Source: UBA6176 sp032119375
Lineage (GTDB): Bacteria; Verrucomicrobiota; Verrucomicrobiia; Limisphaerales; UBA9464
Direction: 5' to 3'
Length of the DNA stretch: 64,000 nucleotides
Assembly (NCBI GenBank): GCA_964430505.1
Contig: CAYSGH010000014.1
Coordinates: forward strand, 1 to 64,000
The translations under genes were made by a program, and so were the position numbers. The notes below the pieces were generated by a model. That model ran no database searches. It was not told the DNA's origin and saw only the letters and a list, made by a program, of their open reading frames with translations. Positions 33,203 through 41,729 of this stretch are shown here, in pieces (the first letter of the stretch is position 1; each line of letters begins with the position of its first letter).

Positions 33203-35041
33203 ATGCTTCCTGTTTTGAGGCCTGTCTGGGCGATGGCCTGTGGACTGACGGTTTCGTGGGCCGATGCCGCCGGGCCCGCGTTCCGCAACGCCATGCCCGT
33301 CCCGCGCCCATTGCCCGGCTCGACGAACTTCCACTTCTCCCTGTACGCCAGCCCGTCCGAACCGCGCGAGTTGGAATCCCTGCTGCGCGCGCTGCGGTCC
33401 ACGGGCCTTGCCAATGCCCTCGACCCCGGTCCCTCCGCCGTGGCGGGCTCGCGGGCTGCCTTCGAGGTCCTCGCGCGCCAGGGATGGCCCGTGATCCTCT
33501 ACCCACCCGATGGCGGCCGGATGCAGCTCGAAGGTGGCACGAGCCTGTTGAACGCCGAGGACGAGGCGGCGGTGCGCCTCCTCGATGGCGCGGGCGTGTT
33601 CAACGCCATCCAACTGGGCGAATGGGGCTATCACTATCATCGGCTCCGTACGGACGAAGGCTGGATGAAGGCCGTGTTGGGCACGGACTTCGATTCGATG
33701 AAGAGCCGCTTCCTGAAGCCCAAGGGTGGCGCGGGCTACGACCCCATCCCGTCCACGCGCCGCGAGGCCCACGACCAACTGCGCCGGTATTTCCTGTGGC
33801 ATCGGCAGGCCAAGGGCGGGCGCGTCATCAGCGTCACGGGGCATTCGCATTACGAGTGCTACGCCGCCGAATGGGGCGCATCCGCCGTCGGGCTGGAAGT
33901 CGGCGAGAACATCGGGTTCACGCAGTCGAAGTTTGCGTTCGCGCGCGGCGCGGCCCGCCAATGGAACCTGCCGTGGACGGTGCAGATGAGCCCGTGGTTT
34001 GGGAACGCGGTGACCACGCGCGGGCCCCTCGACACGAACGGACCCACCGCCACGGGCCTCGACGCCGGGCATTCGCTCAGCCTCTGCCTGCGCATGTGGC
34101 GGCATGCGTGGTTCGCGGGCGCGGCCATGGTCACGCCCGAAAACAGCTCCAACAGCTTCTTTGAGACGGGCCAGGAACCCTGGGACCTCACGGCGCACGG
34201 ACGTGCGGCGGCGGCGGCGTTCGCCTTCATGCGCACCCATGACCGCGGCAATCCGCACACCCCGTTGCTCGTCGTCCTCGATCATCTCGCGGGCTACAAC
34301 GGCTACACGGGGCTTTCGTGGGGCGTCTTCCCTCGCACGCCGGCGGACCGGGAGGTGGCCGACCTGTTGGAGGTGCAGTTGTTCGACGGACCCCGGCGAT
34401 TGCCCGTGCCTGGCAACCCGCCGAATCCCGAGGCGGGCTACCTGCGCCCGACGCCGCACGGCGAGCTGTGCGACGTCGTGCTCTCGACGGCAACGGGGGC
34501 ATTCATGGGGCGTTACCCCGTGATCTTGTTGGCCGGCGAGATGGAGCTGGGGCCGGGGTTCGTCCAGGAACTGGAGACGGCCCTCGCCGCAGGCAGCCGT
34601 CTGCTGGCGCATCCGCGCCACGTGAAGGCCCTGGCTCCCGCCGCGTGGGAACGCCTCCAAAAGGCGGGGGCCACGGAGGTGATCGCCGAGTCCACGCATG
34701 CCATCACCCGACGCCCGGCGGCGATACCCACCGAGCGCCTCGCTCGCCTTGCGTCGGAACACCTGCCGGTGGCCGTCGAGGGCGATCCCGTCCAATGGCA
34801 GGTCAATCGCAACGCGACCGGCTGGGTGGTGGAGGTGATCAACAATGACGGCGTGGTGAAGTCGGGGCGAACGCCCGCGCGAACGTTTCCCGACGTGGTC
34901 GCGAAGGTCCGCGTGCGAAGCCGGTTGGGCGCGGCCGTGGCGCGCGAATGGATGACGGGAAGGCAATGGGACACGACGGACGTCGTGGAAGTGGAGGTTC
35001 CGCCGGGCGAGAGCCGCTACGTGGAATGGACGGCCCCGTAG
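33203..35041 (+). CDS. Secreted protein, probable TIM-barrel glycoside hydrolase-like
   Basis: A 612-residue protein with a short signal peptide (about 1-22). It has many Trp/Tyr/His-rich runs. The run QLGEWGYHYHRL could supply one acidic catalytic residue, and MVTPENSSNSFF another; both are inference. YNGYTGLSWGVF begins a second half with a GATase-like segment (VILLAGEMELG), as in GH42-type two-domain enzymes. I do not recognise a named family. It is followed after 60 bp by two Gfo/Idh/MocA genes, suggesting a small carbohydrate-use locus. ATG 33203 gives the best signal peptide. Confidence 0.7.
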   Translation: MLPVLRPVWAMACGLTVSWADAAGPAFRNAMPVPRPLPGSTNFHFSLYASPSEPRELESLLRALRSTGLANALDPGPSAVAGSRAAFEVLARQGWPVILYPPDGGRMQLEGGTSLLNAEDEAAVRLLDGAGVFNAIQLGEWGYHYHRLRTDEGWMKAVLGTDFDSMKSRFLKPKGGAGYDPIPSTRREAHDQLRRYFLWHRQAKGGRVISVTGHSHYECYAAEWGASAVGLEVGENIGFTQSKFAFARGAARQWNLPWTVQMSPWFGNAVTTRGPLDTNGPTATGLDAGHSLSLCLRMWRHAWFAGAAMVTPENSSNSFFETGQEPWDLTAHGRAAAAAFAFMRTHDRGNPHTPLLVVLDHLAGYNGYTGLSWGVFPRTPADREVADLLEVQLFDGPRRLPVPGNPPNPEAGYLRPTPHGELCDVVLSTATGAFMGRYPVILLAGEMELGPGFVQELETALAAGSRLLAHPRHVKALAPAAWERLQKAGATEVIAESTHAITRRPAAIPTERLARLASEHLPVAVEGDPVQWQVNRNATGWVVEVINNDGVVKSGRTPARTFPDVVAKVRVRSRLGAAVAREWMTGRQWDTTDVVEVEVPPGESRYVEWTAP

Positions 35042-35101
35042 GGCCCGCATCTTGGCGGTTGGCGCGGTTCGCCCGCCGGGCCAGCCTCGCGACACAGCAA
35101 G

Positions 35102-36262
35102 ATGAAGACGATTCGGCTCGGCTTGATCGGGATGGGCAACATTGGGCGACACCACGCGGGCTACCTGCTGGATCGCAAGGTGGGCCGGTGCGAGCTGGTG
35201 GCGGCCTGCGCGACCTCGGCGACGAAGCTGGAGCCGTGGGTTGCGAGGGGCGTCCGGCCCTGGACCGACGCCAGCGACCTGATCCGGAGCGGCACGGTGG
35301 ACGCCGTGTTGATTGCCACCCCGCACTACTCGCACACGTCGCTGGGCATCGCCGCGCTGGAGGCGGGCCTGCATGTCATGGTGGAAAAGCCCGTCTCCGC
35401 CCACAAGGCGGACGCCGAGCGCCTGCTGGCCTGCGCGGCGGGGCGGCCGTCGCAAGTCTTGGCGGGCATGTTCCAACTCCGGGTCGAACCCCGTTACCAA
35501 CGCATTCGAAGGCTTCTCGCCAATGGCGAGCTGGGCCGCGTGGTGCGGGTGAACTGGGTCAACACCGACTGGTTCCGGACCGAGGCCTACTACGCGAGCG
35601 GCGGGTGGCGTGCCACGTGGAAGGGCGAGGGTGGCGGCGTGTTGCTCAACCAATGCCTGCACAACCTCGACGTCTTGGGCTGGCTCTTGGGCAGCCCGTC
35701 GCGCGTGCGTGGCTTCTGCGGGTTCGGGCGTCACCATGCCATCGAGGTGGAGGACGAGGTGACGGCGTACCTGGAGTATCCGGGCGGTGCGACAGGCGTG
35801 TTCGTGGCGAGCACCTCGGAGGCTCCCGGCACCAACCGCCTCGAGATCGTGGGATCGCGCGGACGGCTCGTGCTGGAGGACGGGCGCCTCCGGCTGACGC
35901 GCAACGAGGGCGACATGCTCGACTTCCTCCGCACGGCCAAGGGCGGGTTCACGAAGCCCGACGTCTGGAACGTGGAGATTCCGTTCGAGAATGCCGTCGC
36001 ACCCCATGCCCAGCTCATGGAGAACTTTGCCGCCGCCATCCTGGATGGCACGCCGCTGATTGCGCCCGGATCGGATGGCATGCTCTCGGTGGAATTGGCG
36101 AACGCCATCGTCTTCTCGGCGCTGGAAGGCCGCGAGGTCGAGCTGCCGTTGGACGGGGCGGCCTGGGAAGTGCGGCTCCAACGGTTGATCGAATCGTCGC
36201 GCCACGAAAAGAAGGTCGTCACGGGCGGGACGGACGACTTCGCGGCGTCGTTCCGTCGCTGA
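35102..36262 (+). CDS. Gfo/Idh/MocA family oxidoreductase
   Basis: A 386-residue NAD(P)-dependent oxidoreductase. The Rossmann motif is LGLIGMGNIGRHHAGYLL, the conserved EKP is in HVMVEKPVSAHKADAE, and the C-terminal domain contains GGVLLNQCLHNLDVLGWLLG. Substrates in the family are sugars, inositols and their derivatives. It is cytoplasmic, with no signal. It shares direction with the secreted protein upstream and the Tat-exported homologue downstream (96 bp). Confidence 0.92.
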   Translation: MKTIRLGLIGMGNIGRHHAGYLLDRKVGRCELVAACATSATKLEPWVARGVRPWTDASDLIRSGTVDAVLIATPHYSHTSLGIAALEAGLHVMVEKPVSAHKADAERLLACAAGRPSQVLAGMFQLRVEPRYQRIRRLLANGELGRVVRVNWVNTDWFRTEAYYASGGWRATWKGEGGGVLLNQCLHNLDVLGWLLGSPSRVRGFCGFGRHHAIEVEDEVTAYLEYPGGATGVFVASTSEAPGTNRLEIVGSRGRLVLEDGRLRLTRNEGDMLDFLRTAKGGFTKPDVWNVEIPFENAVAPHAQLMENFAAAILDGTPLIAPGSDGMLSVELANAIVFSALEGREVELPLDGAAWEVRLQRLIESSRHEKKVVTGGTDDFAASFRR

Positions 36263-36357
36263 GCTGCGGGCGCGCCCCCGATGCGGGTCTCGACGGGTGG
36301 CCGGGAACGATGGTTTGGTGCTTCAATCCGGGAGGCAGGCCGCGCTACGGTTTCCTC

Positions 36358-37692
36358 ATGAAATCCACCTCCTTGACGCGCCGGGCATTCCTCCAGCGTG
36401 GCGCCGCCGTGGCGCTGGCCTTCCCCATGGTTTCGCGGCTTCGCGTGTTGGGCGCGAACGGGCGCCTGAACATCGCCGCCGTGGGCGTCGGCGGTAAGGG
36501 CGCCACGGACGTCACCAAGGTGGGCGGCGAAAGCATCGTGGGATTGTGCGACGTCGATGCGGGGCGGTTGGCGCAGATGGGGGGGCGGTTTGGGTCGGCA
36601 CGGCGCTTTGCGGATTGGCGGGAGATGTTTGACGCGCTGGGCAAGGAGCTGGACGCGGTGACGGTCTCGACGCCGGACCACATGCATTTCCCGCCGGCGA
36701 TGGCGGCGATTCGGATGGGGAAGCACGTGTATTGCCAGAAGCCGTTGACGCACACGGTGGCGGAGGCGCGGGCATTGACGGAGGCGGCGCGGAAGGCCCG
36801 CGTGGCGACGCAGATGGGAAACCAAGGCATGGGCCACGGGGCGCTCCGGGGGGAGGCCGAGCTGGTCCGGGCCGGCGTATTGGGGACGGTGCGGGAGGCA
36901 CATGTTTGGACAGATCGGCCGGGAGCGTTCTGGCGCCAGGGGTTGCAACGGCCGACGGCGTCCGGGCAGCCACCCTCGGGGCTTTCCTGGGACCTGTGGC
37001 TGGGCGTGGCTCCCCAGCGGCCCTACGCGGCGGGGTATCATCCCTTTGCGTGGCGGGGCTTCTGGGACTTCGGGACCGGTGCGCTGGGCGACATGGGGTG
37101 CCACTTGGTCAACATCCTGGCCCTTGCGTTTCACCTTCGGGACCCGCTGACGGTGCAGGCGCAGTCGGCGGGCGGAACGGGGGAGTCGGCGCCGTTGTGG
37201 TCCGTGGTGACGTATCAGTTCCCGGCGTTGCCTGCGGTGGATGGGAAGCCCGCGCAGCCGGCGCTCAAGCTGGTGTGGCATGATGGGGGCTCGCGTCCGG
37301 ACCCGTCCTTGTACGGGGGCGATCTTGGGATGACGAACGGCATCGTGTTGGTGGGCGACCGCGACACGTTGGTGACGTCGTATGAGGGCGGCGGGCGGTT
37401 GCTGAGCGGCGCGAAGGTCTCGGACTTCAAGGAGGCTCCGGAACTCTACGCGAAGCCGGCCGACTGGGAGCAGGGCCACTACGACGAATGGGTGGCGGCC
37501 TGCAAGGGTGGCAAGACGCCGCCGGCGTCGCGGTTTGACGTGGCGGGGCCGGTGACGGAGGCGGTGTTGCTGGGCAACGTGGCGATTCGTTCCGGCAGCA
37601 CGATTCGGTGGGATGCGCGGCGAATGCGGACGGGCGACAAGGCGGCGGACGCGTTGCTGGCCAAGAAGTATCCGGCTGGCTGGAGGGTCTAG
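36358..37692 (+). CDS. Gfo/Idh/MocA oxidoreductase with Tat signal
   Basis: A 444-residue homologue with a twin-arginine signal: SLTRRAFLQRGAAVALAFP. A Rossmann domain (NIAAVGVGGKG) follows, with QKPLTH in place of EKP, then GALGDMGCHLVNILALAF. This exported subgroup is very common in Verrucomicrobiota and Planctomycetota, where many act as glycosidases or oxidoreductases with tightly bound NAD. ATG 36358 starts the Tat signal. Confidence 0.92.
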   Translation: MKSTSLTRRAFLQRGAAVALAFPMVSRLRVLGANGRLNIAAVGVGGKGATDVTKVGGESIVGLCDVDAGRLAQMGGRFGSARRFADWREMFDALGKELDAVTVSTPDHMHFPPAMAAIRMGKHVYCQKPLTHTVAEARALTEAARKARVATQMGNQGMGHGALRGEAELVRAGVLGTVREAHVWTDRPGAFWRQGLQRPTASGQPPSGLSWDLWLGVAPQRPYAAGYHPFAWRGFWDFGTGALGDMGCHLVNILALAFHLRDPLTVQAQSAGGTGESAPLWSVVTYQFPALPAVDGKPAQPALKLVWHDGGSRPDPSLYGGDLGMTNGIVLVGDRDTLVTSYEGGGRLLSGAKVSDFKEAPELYAKPADWEQGHYDEWVAACKGGKTPPASRFDVAGPVTEAVLLGNVAIRSGSTIRWDARRMRTGDKAADALLAKKYPAGWRV

Positions 37693-37759
37693 CGGCGACG
37701 GGTCGCCACCCAGCCGTCCGCGTGTTGCCAAGGGATGCAGGCCGGGAACATTCGGGTGC

Positions 37760-38059
37760 ATGAACATCGACCGTGAACAGCGCGGGACAGACGGGGCTTC
37801 GGGTGACGCTGGCTGGGTGCCTGTCGAGGTCGTGCGGACGTCCGGCGGCGGGGATCACGGGGGAGGCGAGGGGCCGGATGGGCGCGGCGACAGTGGAACC
37901 GGCGGACGCGTGCGGGTGACGGTCCAAGGCGGGACCACGAAGGTGGCGGTGGGGGGATGCACCCGGGCTGGGTGCTGCATCGCGTGGGTGGTGTTGCTGG
38001 CCTTCGGGCTTTTGGTGGGCGTGATTTGGCTCGTGAAGGCGATTTGGGTCCGGGTGTAG
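37760..38059 (+). CDS. Small single-pass membrane protein
   Basis: A 99-residue protein. A hydrophilic Gly/Asp-rich N-terminal part (1-50) is followed by a short basic stretch, two cysteine pairs (GCTRAGCC) and one C-terminal membrane helix (about 74-95, ending VKAIWVRV). No family recognised. The frame is open with normal codon use and ATG 37760. It is convergent with the gene at 38106. Confidence 0.5.
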   Translation: MNIDREQRGTDGASGDAGWVPVEVVRTSGGGDHGGGEGPDGRGDSGTGGRVRVTVQGGTTKVAVGGCTRAGCCIAWVVLLAFGLLVGVIWLVKAIWVRV

Positions 38060-38105
38060 GAAGCGGCCGGGCCCGGAGACCGGGGAGCGGGGAGCGAGGG
38101 TCGGG

Positions 38106-39026
38106 TTAGGGCTTGGGGGCCGGCTTGGGATCAGCCGGAGTCGTGGGTTTGGGGGAATCCTTGGGAGCGGATGGATGATGCGCGGCCGGGTCCGTGGGCT
38201 TCTTGGGATCCTCGGCGGGGACGTCATCGGGCACGCGGCGGCGATCACCGCCAACGACGGCGACCTCGCCGGCCTCGCTGATGCGGAGCTGGGGCCGCTT
38301 CTCGGCGAAGACGTAGGTGCGACGCGCGAGGAGGGCGCCGTCGGGACCGATCTGGTGGTAACGATAGGAGGAGGCGTCGAACTGGTGGAGGACGTGGAGG
38401 CGGGATTGGCGGTCGAGGGAGCAGGCGGGGCGATTGAAGGAAACGGTGGCACCGAGGGGGGTGGTGTGGATGTTGCCGGATTCGTCGGCGTCGGTGACGC
38501 GGATGTAGAGGCGGGCCTCGCGCAGGTGGGTGACTTGGCAGAGGAGGTATTTGCGGGCGACGAGGTCCTCGGAGCCGGGGAGGAGGACGCCGAAGTCCTT
38601 TTCCCAGAGCTTGGCTCCACGGACGACCTCCAAGGCGGCCTCGCGGCTTGTGAACTCCGTGCCATCGGGACGACGCACGGTGGCGGAAAGGCGGTAGCGG
38701 CCCGGGCGGCTGAGATCGAAGAAGGGCTGGATGTCGAGGCGGACCGTGCCGCGCGTGGAGGATTCGAGGGAGAACTCGCCGGGGTCGGGGCCGTCGGCGA
38801 GGCGGTTGACGACGGAGCTGCCTTGGGCCTCGACGTTGAATCGGAGCCAGCCGGATTCCTTGCCAAAGATCGCCTTGCTGCCGGTGAAGTTGGCGATGCG
38901 AAGGGCGGCCTCGATGGGTTCGCCCACGAGGAAGACCTCCTGTGGCAGGAGAACCTGAACCTCGATTTGCGCGAGGGCGCGTGCGAAGGCCAGGCAGGCG
39001 AGCAGGAATGGAAGGAATGTCTTCAT
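38106..39026 (-). CDS. Exported protein of unknown function with Pro-rich tail
   Basis: A 306-residue protein with a signal peptide (MKTFLPFLLACLAFARALAQ). A beta-type body (about 20-250) starts IEVQVLLPQEVFLVGEPIEA. The C-terminal 45 residues are rich in Pro/Lys/Asp (DPKPAPKP end), possibly spanning or binding peptidoglycan. No catalytic motif seen. It lies 40 bp downstream of the phosphoesterase gene on the same strand and may be co-transcribed. Confidence 0.75.
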   Translation of the reverse strand: MKTFLPFLLACLAFARALAQIEVQVLLPQEVFLVGEPIEAALRIANFTGSKAIFGKESGWLRFNVEAQGSSVVNRLADGPDPGEFSLESSTRGTVRLDIQPFFDLSRPGRYRLSATVRRPDGTEFTSREAALEVVRGAKLWEKDFGVLLPGSEDLVARKYLLCQVTHLREARLYIRVTDADESGNIHTTPLGATVSFNRPACSLDRQSRLHVLHQFDASSYRYHQIGPDGALLARRTYVFAEKRPQLRISEAGEVAVVGGDRRRVPDDVPAEDPKKPTDPAAHHPSAPKDSPKPTTPADPKPAPKP

Positions 39027-39066
39027 GGGACGCGGTGAGGGCAGACGTTCCCCCCGGCGAATGGCT

Positions 39067-39795
39067 TCAGCGGCCTTCTCCGAGGCGCTTGGCGAGGCGT
39101 TCGGGGAGGCCGGCCTCGCGGATCTTCCTTTGGGCGGCGGCGACGTCGTATTCGAGCCTGCGAAGCTCGATGGTTTGACGAGCGAGGTCGTACACGACAT
39201 AGCCCGCGCGAGGGTCGCCATCACGGGGTTGGCCGACGGAGCCGACGTTGACGAAGTACTTCTTGCCGGGCTCGACCTTGAGGCCGGCTGGGTAGTAGGT
39301 GCCGCCGGTCACGCCCACGCCCTTGACGAATGCGAGGGGCACGTGGGTGTGGCCGAAGAAGCAGACGGAGGTGTTCTGGTATGTGAAGGAGGCGGCGGCC
39401 TGGAGCTTCTCGAACACGTATCCCCATCGCTCGGGGACGTCCAGGGTGGCATGGACGATGGAGAAGGTGGCGACGAGCCGGCGATACTTGAGGTCGCGGA
39501 GCCACTTCCGGTCGTCGTCCGTGAGCTGGTTCCGGCTCCAGGTGACGGCCTCGGCGGCGGCGTCATTGAAGCCCTCTGGGTCTTCCGTGCTGCCGATGTA
39601 TTCGTCGTGGTTGCCCTTCACGACGGGGATGTTCATGCCCCGGATGATGTCGAGGCATTCCTTGGGGTTGGCGCCGTAGCCCACGACGTCGCCAAGGCAG
39701 GCCACGTGGGTACAGGCTTGCCCCTTGATGTCCTCCAGCACCGCCTGGAGGCCCTCCAGGTTGGCATGGATGTCCGCTATGATGGCGTATCTCAT
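39067..39795 (-). CDS. Metallophosphoesterase (YfcE/MJ0936-like)
   Basis: A 242-residue calcineurin-like phosphoesterase with all metal-site blocks: IIADIHANLEGL (D-x-H), CLGDVVGYGANPKEC (GD), VKGNHDEY (GNHD) and CFFGHTHVPLAF (GHTH). Cytoplasmic. It probably cleaves a phosphodiester or phosphomonoester; the substrate is unknown. The start at 39795 overlaps the acylphosphatase stop as TGATG, so the two are translationally coupled. Confidence 0.92.
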   Translation of the reverse strand: MRYAIIADIHANLEGLQAVLEDIKGQACTHVACLGDVVGYGANPKECLDIIRGMNIPVVKGNHDEYIGSTEDPEGFNDAAAEAVTWSRNQLTDDDRKWLRDLKYRRLVATFSIVHATLDVPERWGYVFEKLQAAASFTYQNTSVCFFGHTHVPLAFVKGVGVTGGTYYPAGLKVEPGKKYFVNVGSVGQPRDGDPRAGYVVYDLARQTIELRRLEYDVAAAQRKIREAGLPERLAKRLGEGR

Positions 39796-40073
39796 CAACG
39801 CACAATCTCGAACCCTCGGTACTCGCCGCTCGGTTCCGTCCAGTTTTCTTCCTCACCCCGTATCATTGGCCCCAGCCCGCTCCCGCGGATGGCCTTCCGA
39901 AACTCCTGCAATTCATCGACCGCGCCCTCTGCCACCATCTCCACCCGGCCGTCCGGCAAGTTGCGGACGATCCCGGTGACCTCGTATCCCGAGGCCACTT
40001 GGCGCGCCTGGTACCGGAACCCAACTCCCTGCACCCGGCCCGAGTAGAACACCTGCATCCGGCGACGACTCAT
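39795..40073 (-). CDS. acyP: Acylphosphatase
   Basis: A 92-residue acylphosphatase. The anion-binding loop and catalytic Arg are in SGRVQGVGFRYQARQVA and the catalytic Asn is in GIVRNLPDGRVEMVAEG. It hydrolyses carboxyl-phosphate mixed anhydrides such as acetyl phosphate. ATG 40073 fits the family length. It is coupled to the phosphoesterase downstream and divergent from the PhoH-type ATPase. Confidence 0.93.
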   Translation of the reverse strand: MSRRRMQVFYSGRVQGVGFRYQARQVASGYEVTGIVRNLPDGRVEMVAEGAVDELQEFRKAIRGSGLGPMIRGEEENWTEPSGEYRGFEIVR

Positions 40074-40201
40074 GCAATGCGTTGACGTCAACCCCCGAAA
40101 ACAAGGACGACGTCCTCGGAGGCAAACGGTCGGTGACTTAGCCATATCCGTGCCACAAGGGGCAAACGTTTTGTCCCCGTGGCCCCTCCTGGCGGACGCC
40201 G

Positions 40202-41656
40202 ATGTCAATCCGTGCTTGTCGCCCCGTGCCGCGGGGGCATCGTGCACCCGTGTCCGAGCGTGATGATTCCCCCGTCGCGGGCCCGCCGCCGTCCCGAGCC
40301 CCGTCGCGTCGCCCCCGCCGCCGCACCGCCTCCCAGGGGTCGCGCCCCAAGAACTACGTGCTCGACACGAACGTGCTGCTGCACGATCCGAACGCGCTCC
40401 TGAACTTCCAGGACAACCACGTCTTGGTGCCGATCGAGGTCATCGAGGAGATCGACAAGTTCAAGCGCGAGACCAGCGAGCGCGGCCAGAATGCCCGGAC
40501 GGTTTCGCGGCGCCTGGATGCCTTCCGGCGGCAGGGTTCCCTGGCGGAGGGCGTTGCGCTCCCCAACGGCGGCCTGCTTCGCATCATCTTCGAGACGCCG
40601 TCGGCGCGGTCGCGTCCGGTGCCTTCGATGGGTGGCGGCACGGTGGACTCGCGCATCCTGGCGCTGGCATTGGCGGTGAGCGACGCCGAGCGCGGCCGTC
40701 CCACCATCCTGGTCACCAAGGACATCAACCTGCGGCTGAAGGCCGACGTGTACGGGTTGGCGGCGGAGGATTACGAGACGGACCAGGTCAACCTGAAGGA
40801 CCTCTACACGGGCTACTTCGAGGCCACGGTGCCGGCCGGTCGGTTGGCCAACTTCCGCATGAACGGCGAGGTCCCGGTCCCGGAGGGGCCCGCGCGTCAT
40901 GCCAACCAGTACTGCTGCCTGGTTGAGGAGGGCGCCGCCAAGCGTTCCATCCTGGGCCGCGTCGATCCGACGGGTGCCCGGATCATCCCATTGCAGGACG
41001 TCCAGAACGTCTGGGGCATCCGGCCCAAGAACCGCGAGCAACACTTCGCGCTCGATGCCTTGCTGGACGACCACCTCAAGCTCGTCACGCTGATGGGCAA
41101 GGCCGGCACCGGGAAGACGTTGCTGGCCTTGGCCGCGGGCGTGAAGAAAACCGTGGCCGACCGCGAGTTCCGCCGCTTGGTGGTGGCTCGCCCCACCGTG
41201 TCGATGGGCAAGGAGCTGGGATTCCTTCCGGGTTCCCTGGAGGAGAAGCTCGCCCCGTGGATGCAGCCCATCCACGACGCGCTGGAGCTGCTGGGCGACC
41301 TCAACATGGGGCGCGAAAACGGGCGCACGTCCGACCTGCTCCGTTCCGGCACGATCATGGTCGAGGCCCTGAGCTACATCCGGGGCCGCTCCATCGCCCA
41401 CCAGTTCATGATCATCGACGAGGCCCAAAACCTTACCCCGCTTGAGGCCAAGACGATCATCACGCGGGTGGGCCAGGGGACGAAGATCGTGCTAACCGGC
41501 GACCCGTACCAAATCGACAACCCCTACGTCGATGCCGCCTCGAACGGGTTCACCTACATCGTGAATCGCTTCAAGGGCCAGCATCTCTCGGCCCACGTGG
41601 AACTCGCGCGCGGCGAGCGCTCCGACCTCGCCGAGGTCGCCGCGAACATCCTGTAG
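40202..41656 (+). CDS. PIN-PhoH family ATPase
   Basis: A 484-residue two-domain protein of the YlaK/PhoH2 type. The N-terminal PIN nuclease-like domain (about 50-190) has acidic residues in NYVLDTNVLLHDP, EVIEEIDKF and DSRILALAL. A PhoH P-loop ATPase follows, with Walker A LMGKAGTGKTLLAL and Walker B FMIIDEAQNLTP. Such proteins act on RNA as helicase-ribonucleases. The first 45 residues are Arg/Pro-rich and may be untranslated; GTG 40250 is an alternative start. Confidence 0.92.
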   Translation: MSIRACRPVPRGHRAPVSERDDSPVAGPPPSRAPSRRPRRRTASQGSRPKNYVLDTNVLLHDPNALLNFQDNHVLVPIEVIEEIDKFKRETSERGQNARTVSRRLDAFRRQGSLAEGVALPNGGLLRIIFETPSARSRPVPSMGGGTVDSRILALALAVSDAERGRPTILVTKDINLRLKADVYGLAAEDYETDQVNLKDLYTGYFEATVPAGRLANFRMNGEVPVPEGPARHANQYCCLVEEGAAKRSILGRVDPTGARIIPLQDVQNVWGIRPKNREQHFALDALLDDHLKLVTLMGKAGTGKTLLALAAGVKKTVADREFRRLVVARPTVSMGKELGFLPGSLEEKLAPWMQPIHDALELLGDLNMGRENGRTSDLLRSGTIMVEALSYIRGRSIAHQFMIIDEAQNLTPLEAKTIITRVGQGTKIVLTGDPYQIDNPYVDAASNGFTYIVNRFKGQHLSAHVELARGERSDLAEVAANIL

Positions 41657-41729
41657 CGCCACGACCTCCCTTGCGTCCGCGCCGCCTTCGGGGTTGCGTT
41701 GCTTGGGCTTCGGTGCATTTACTGGGTCC

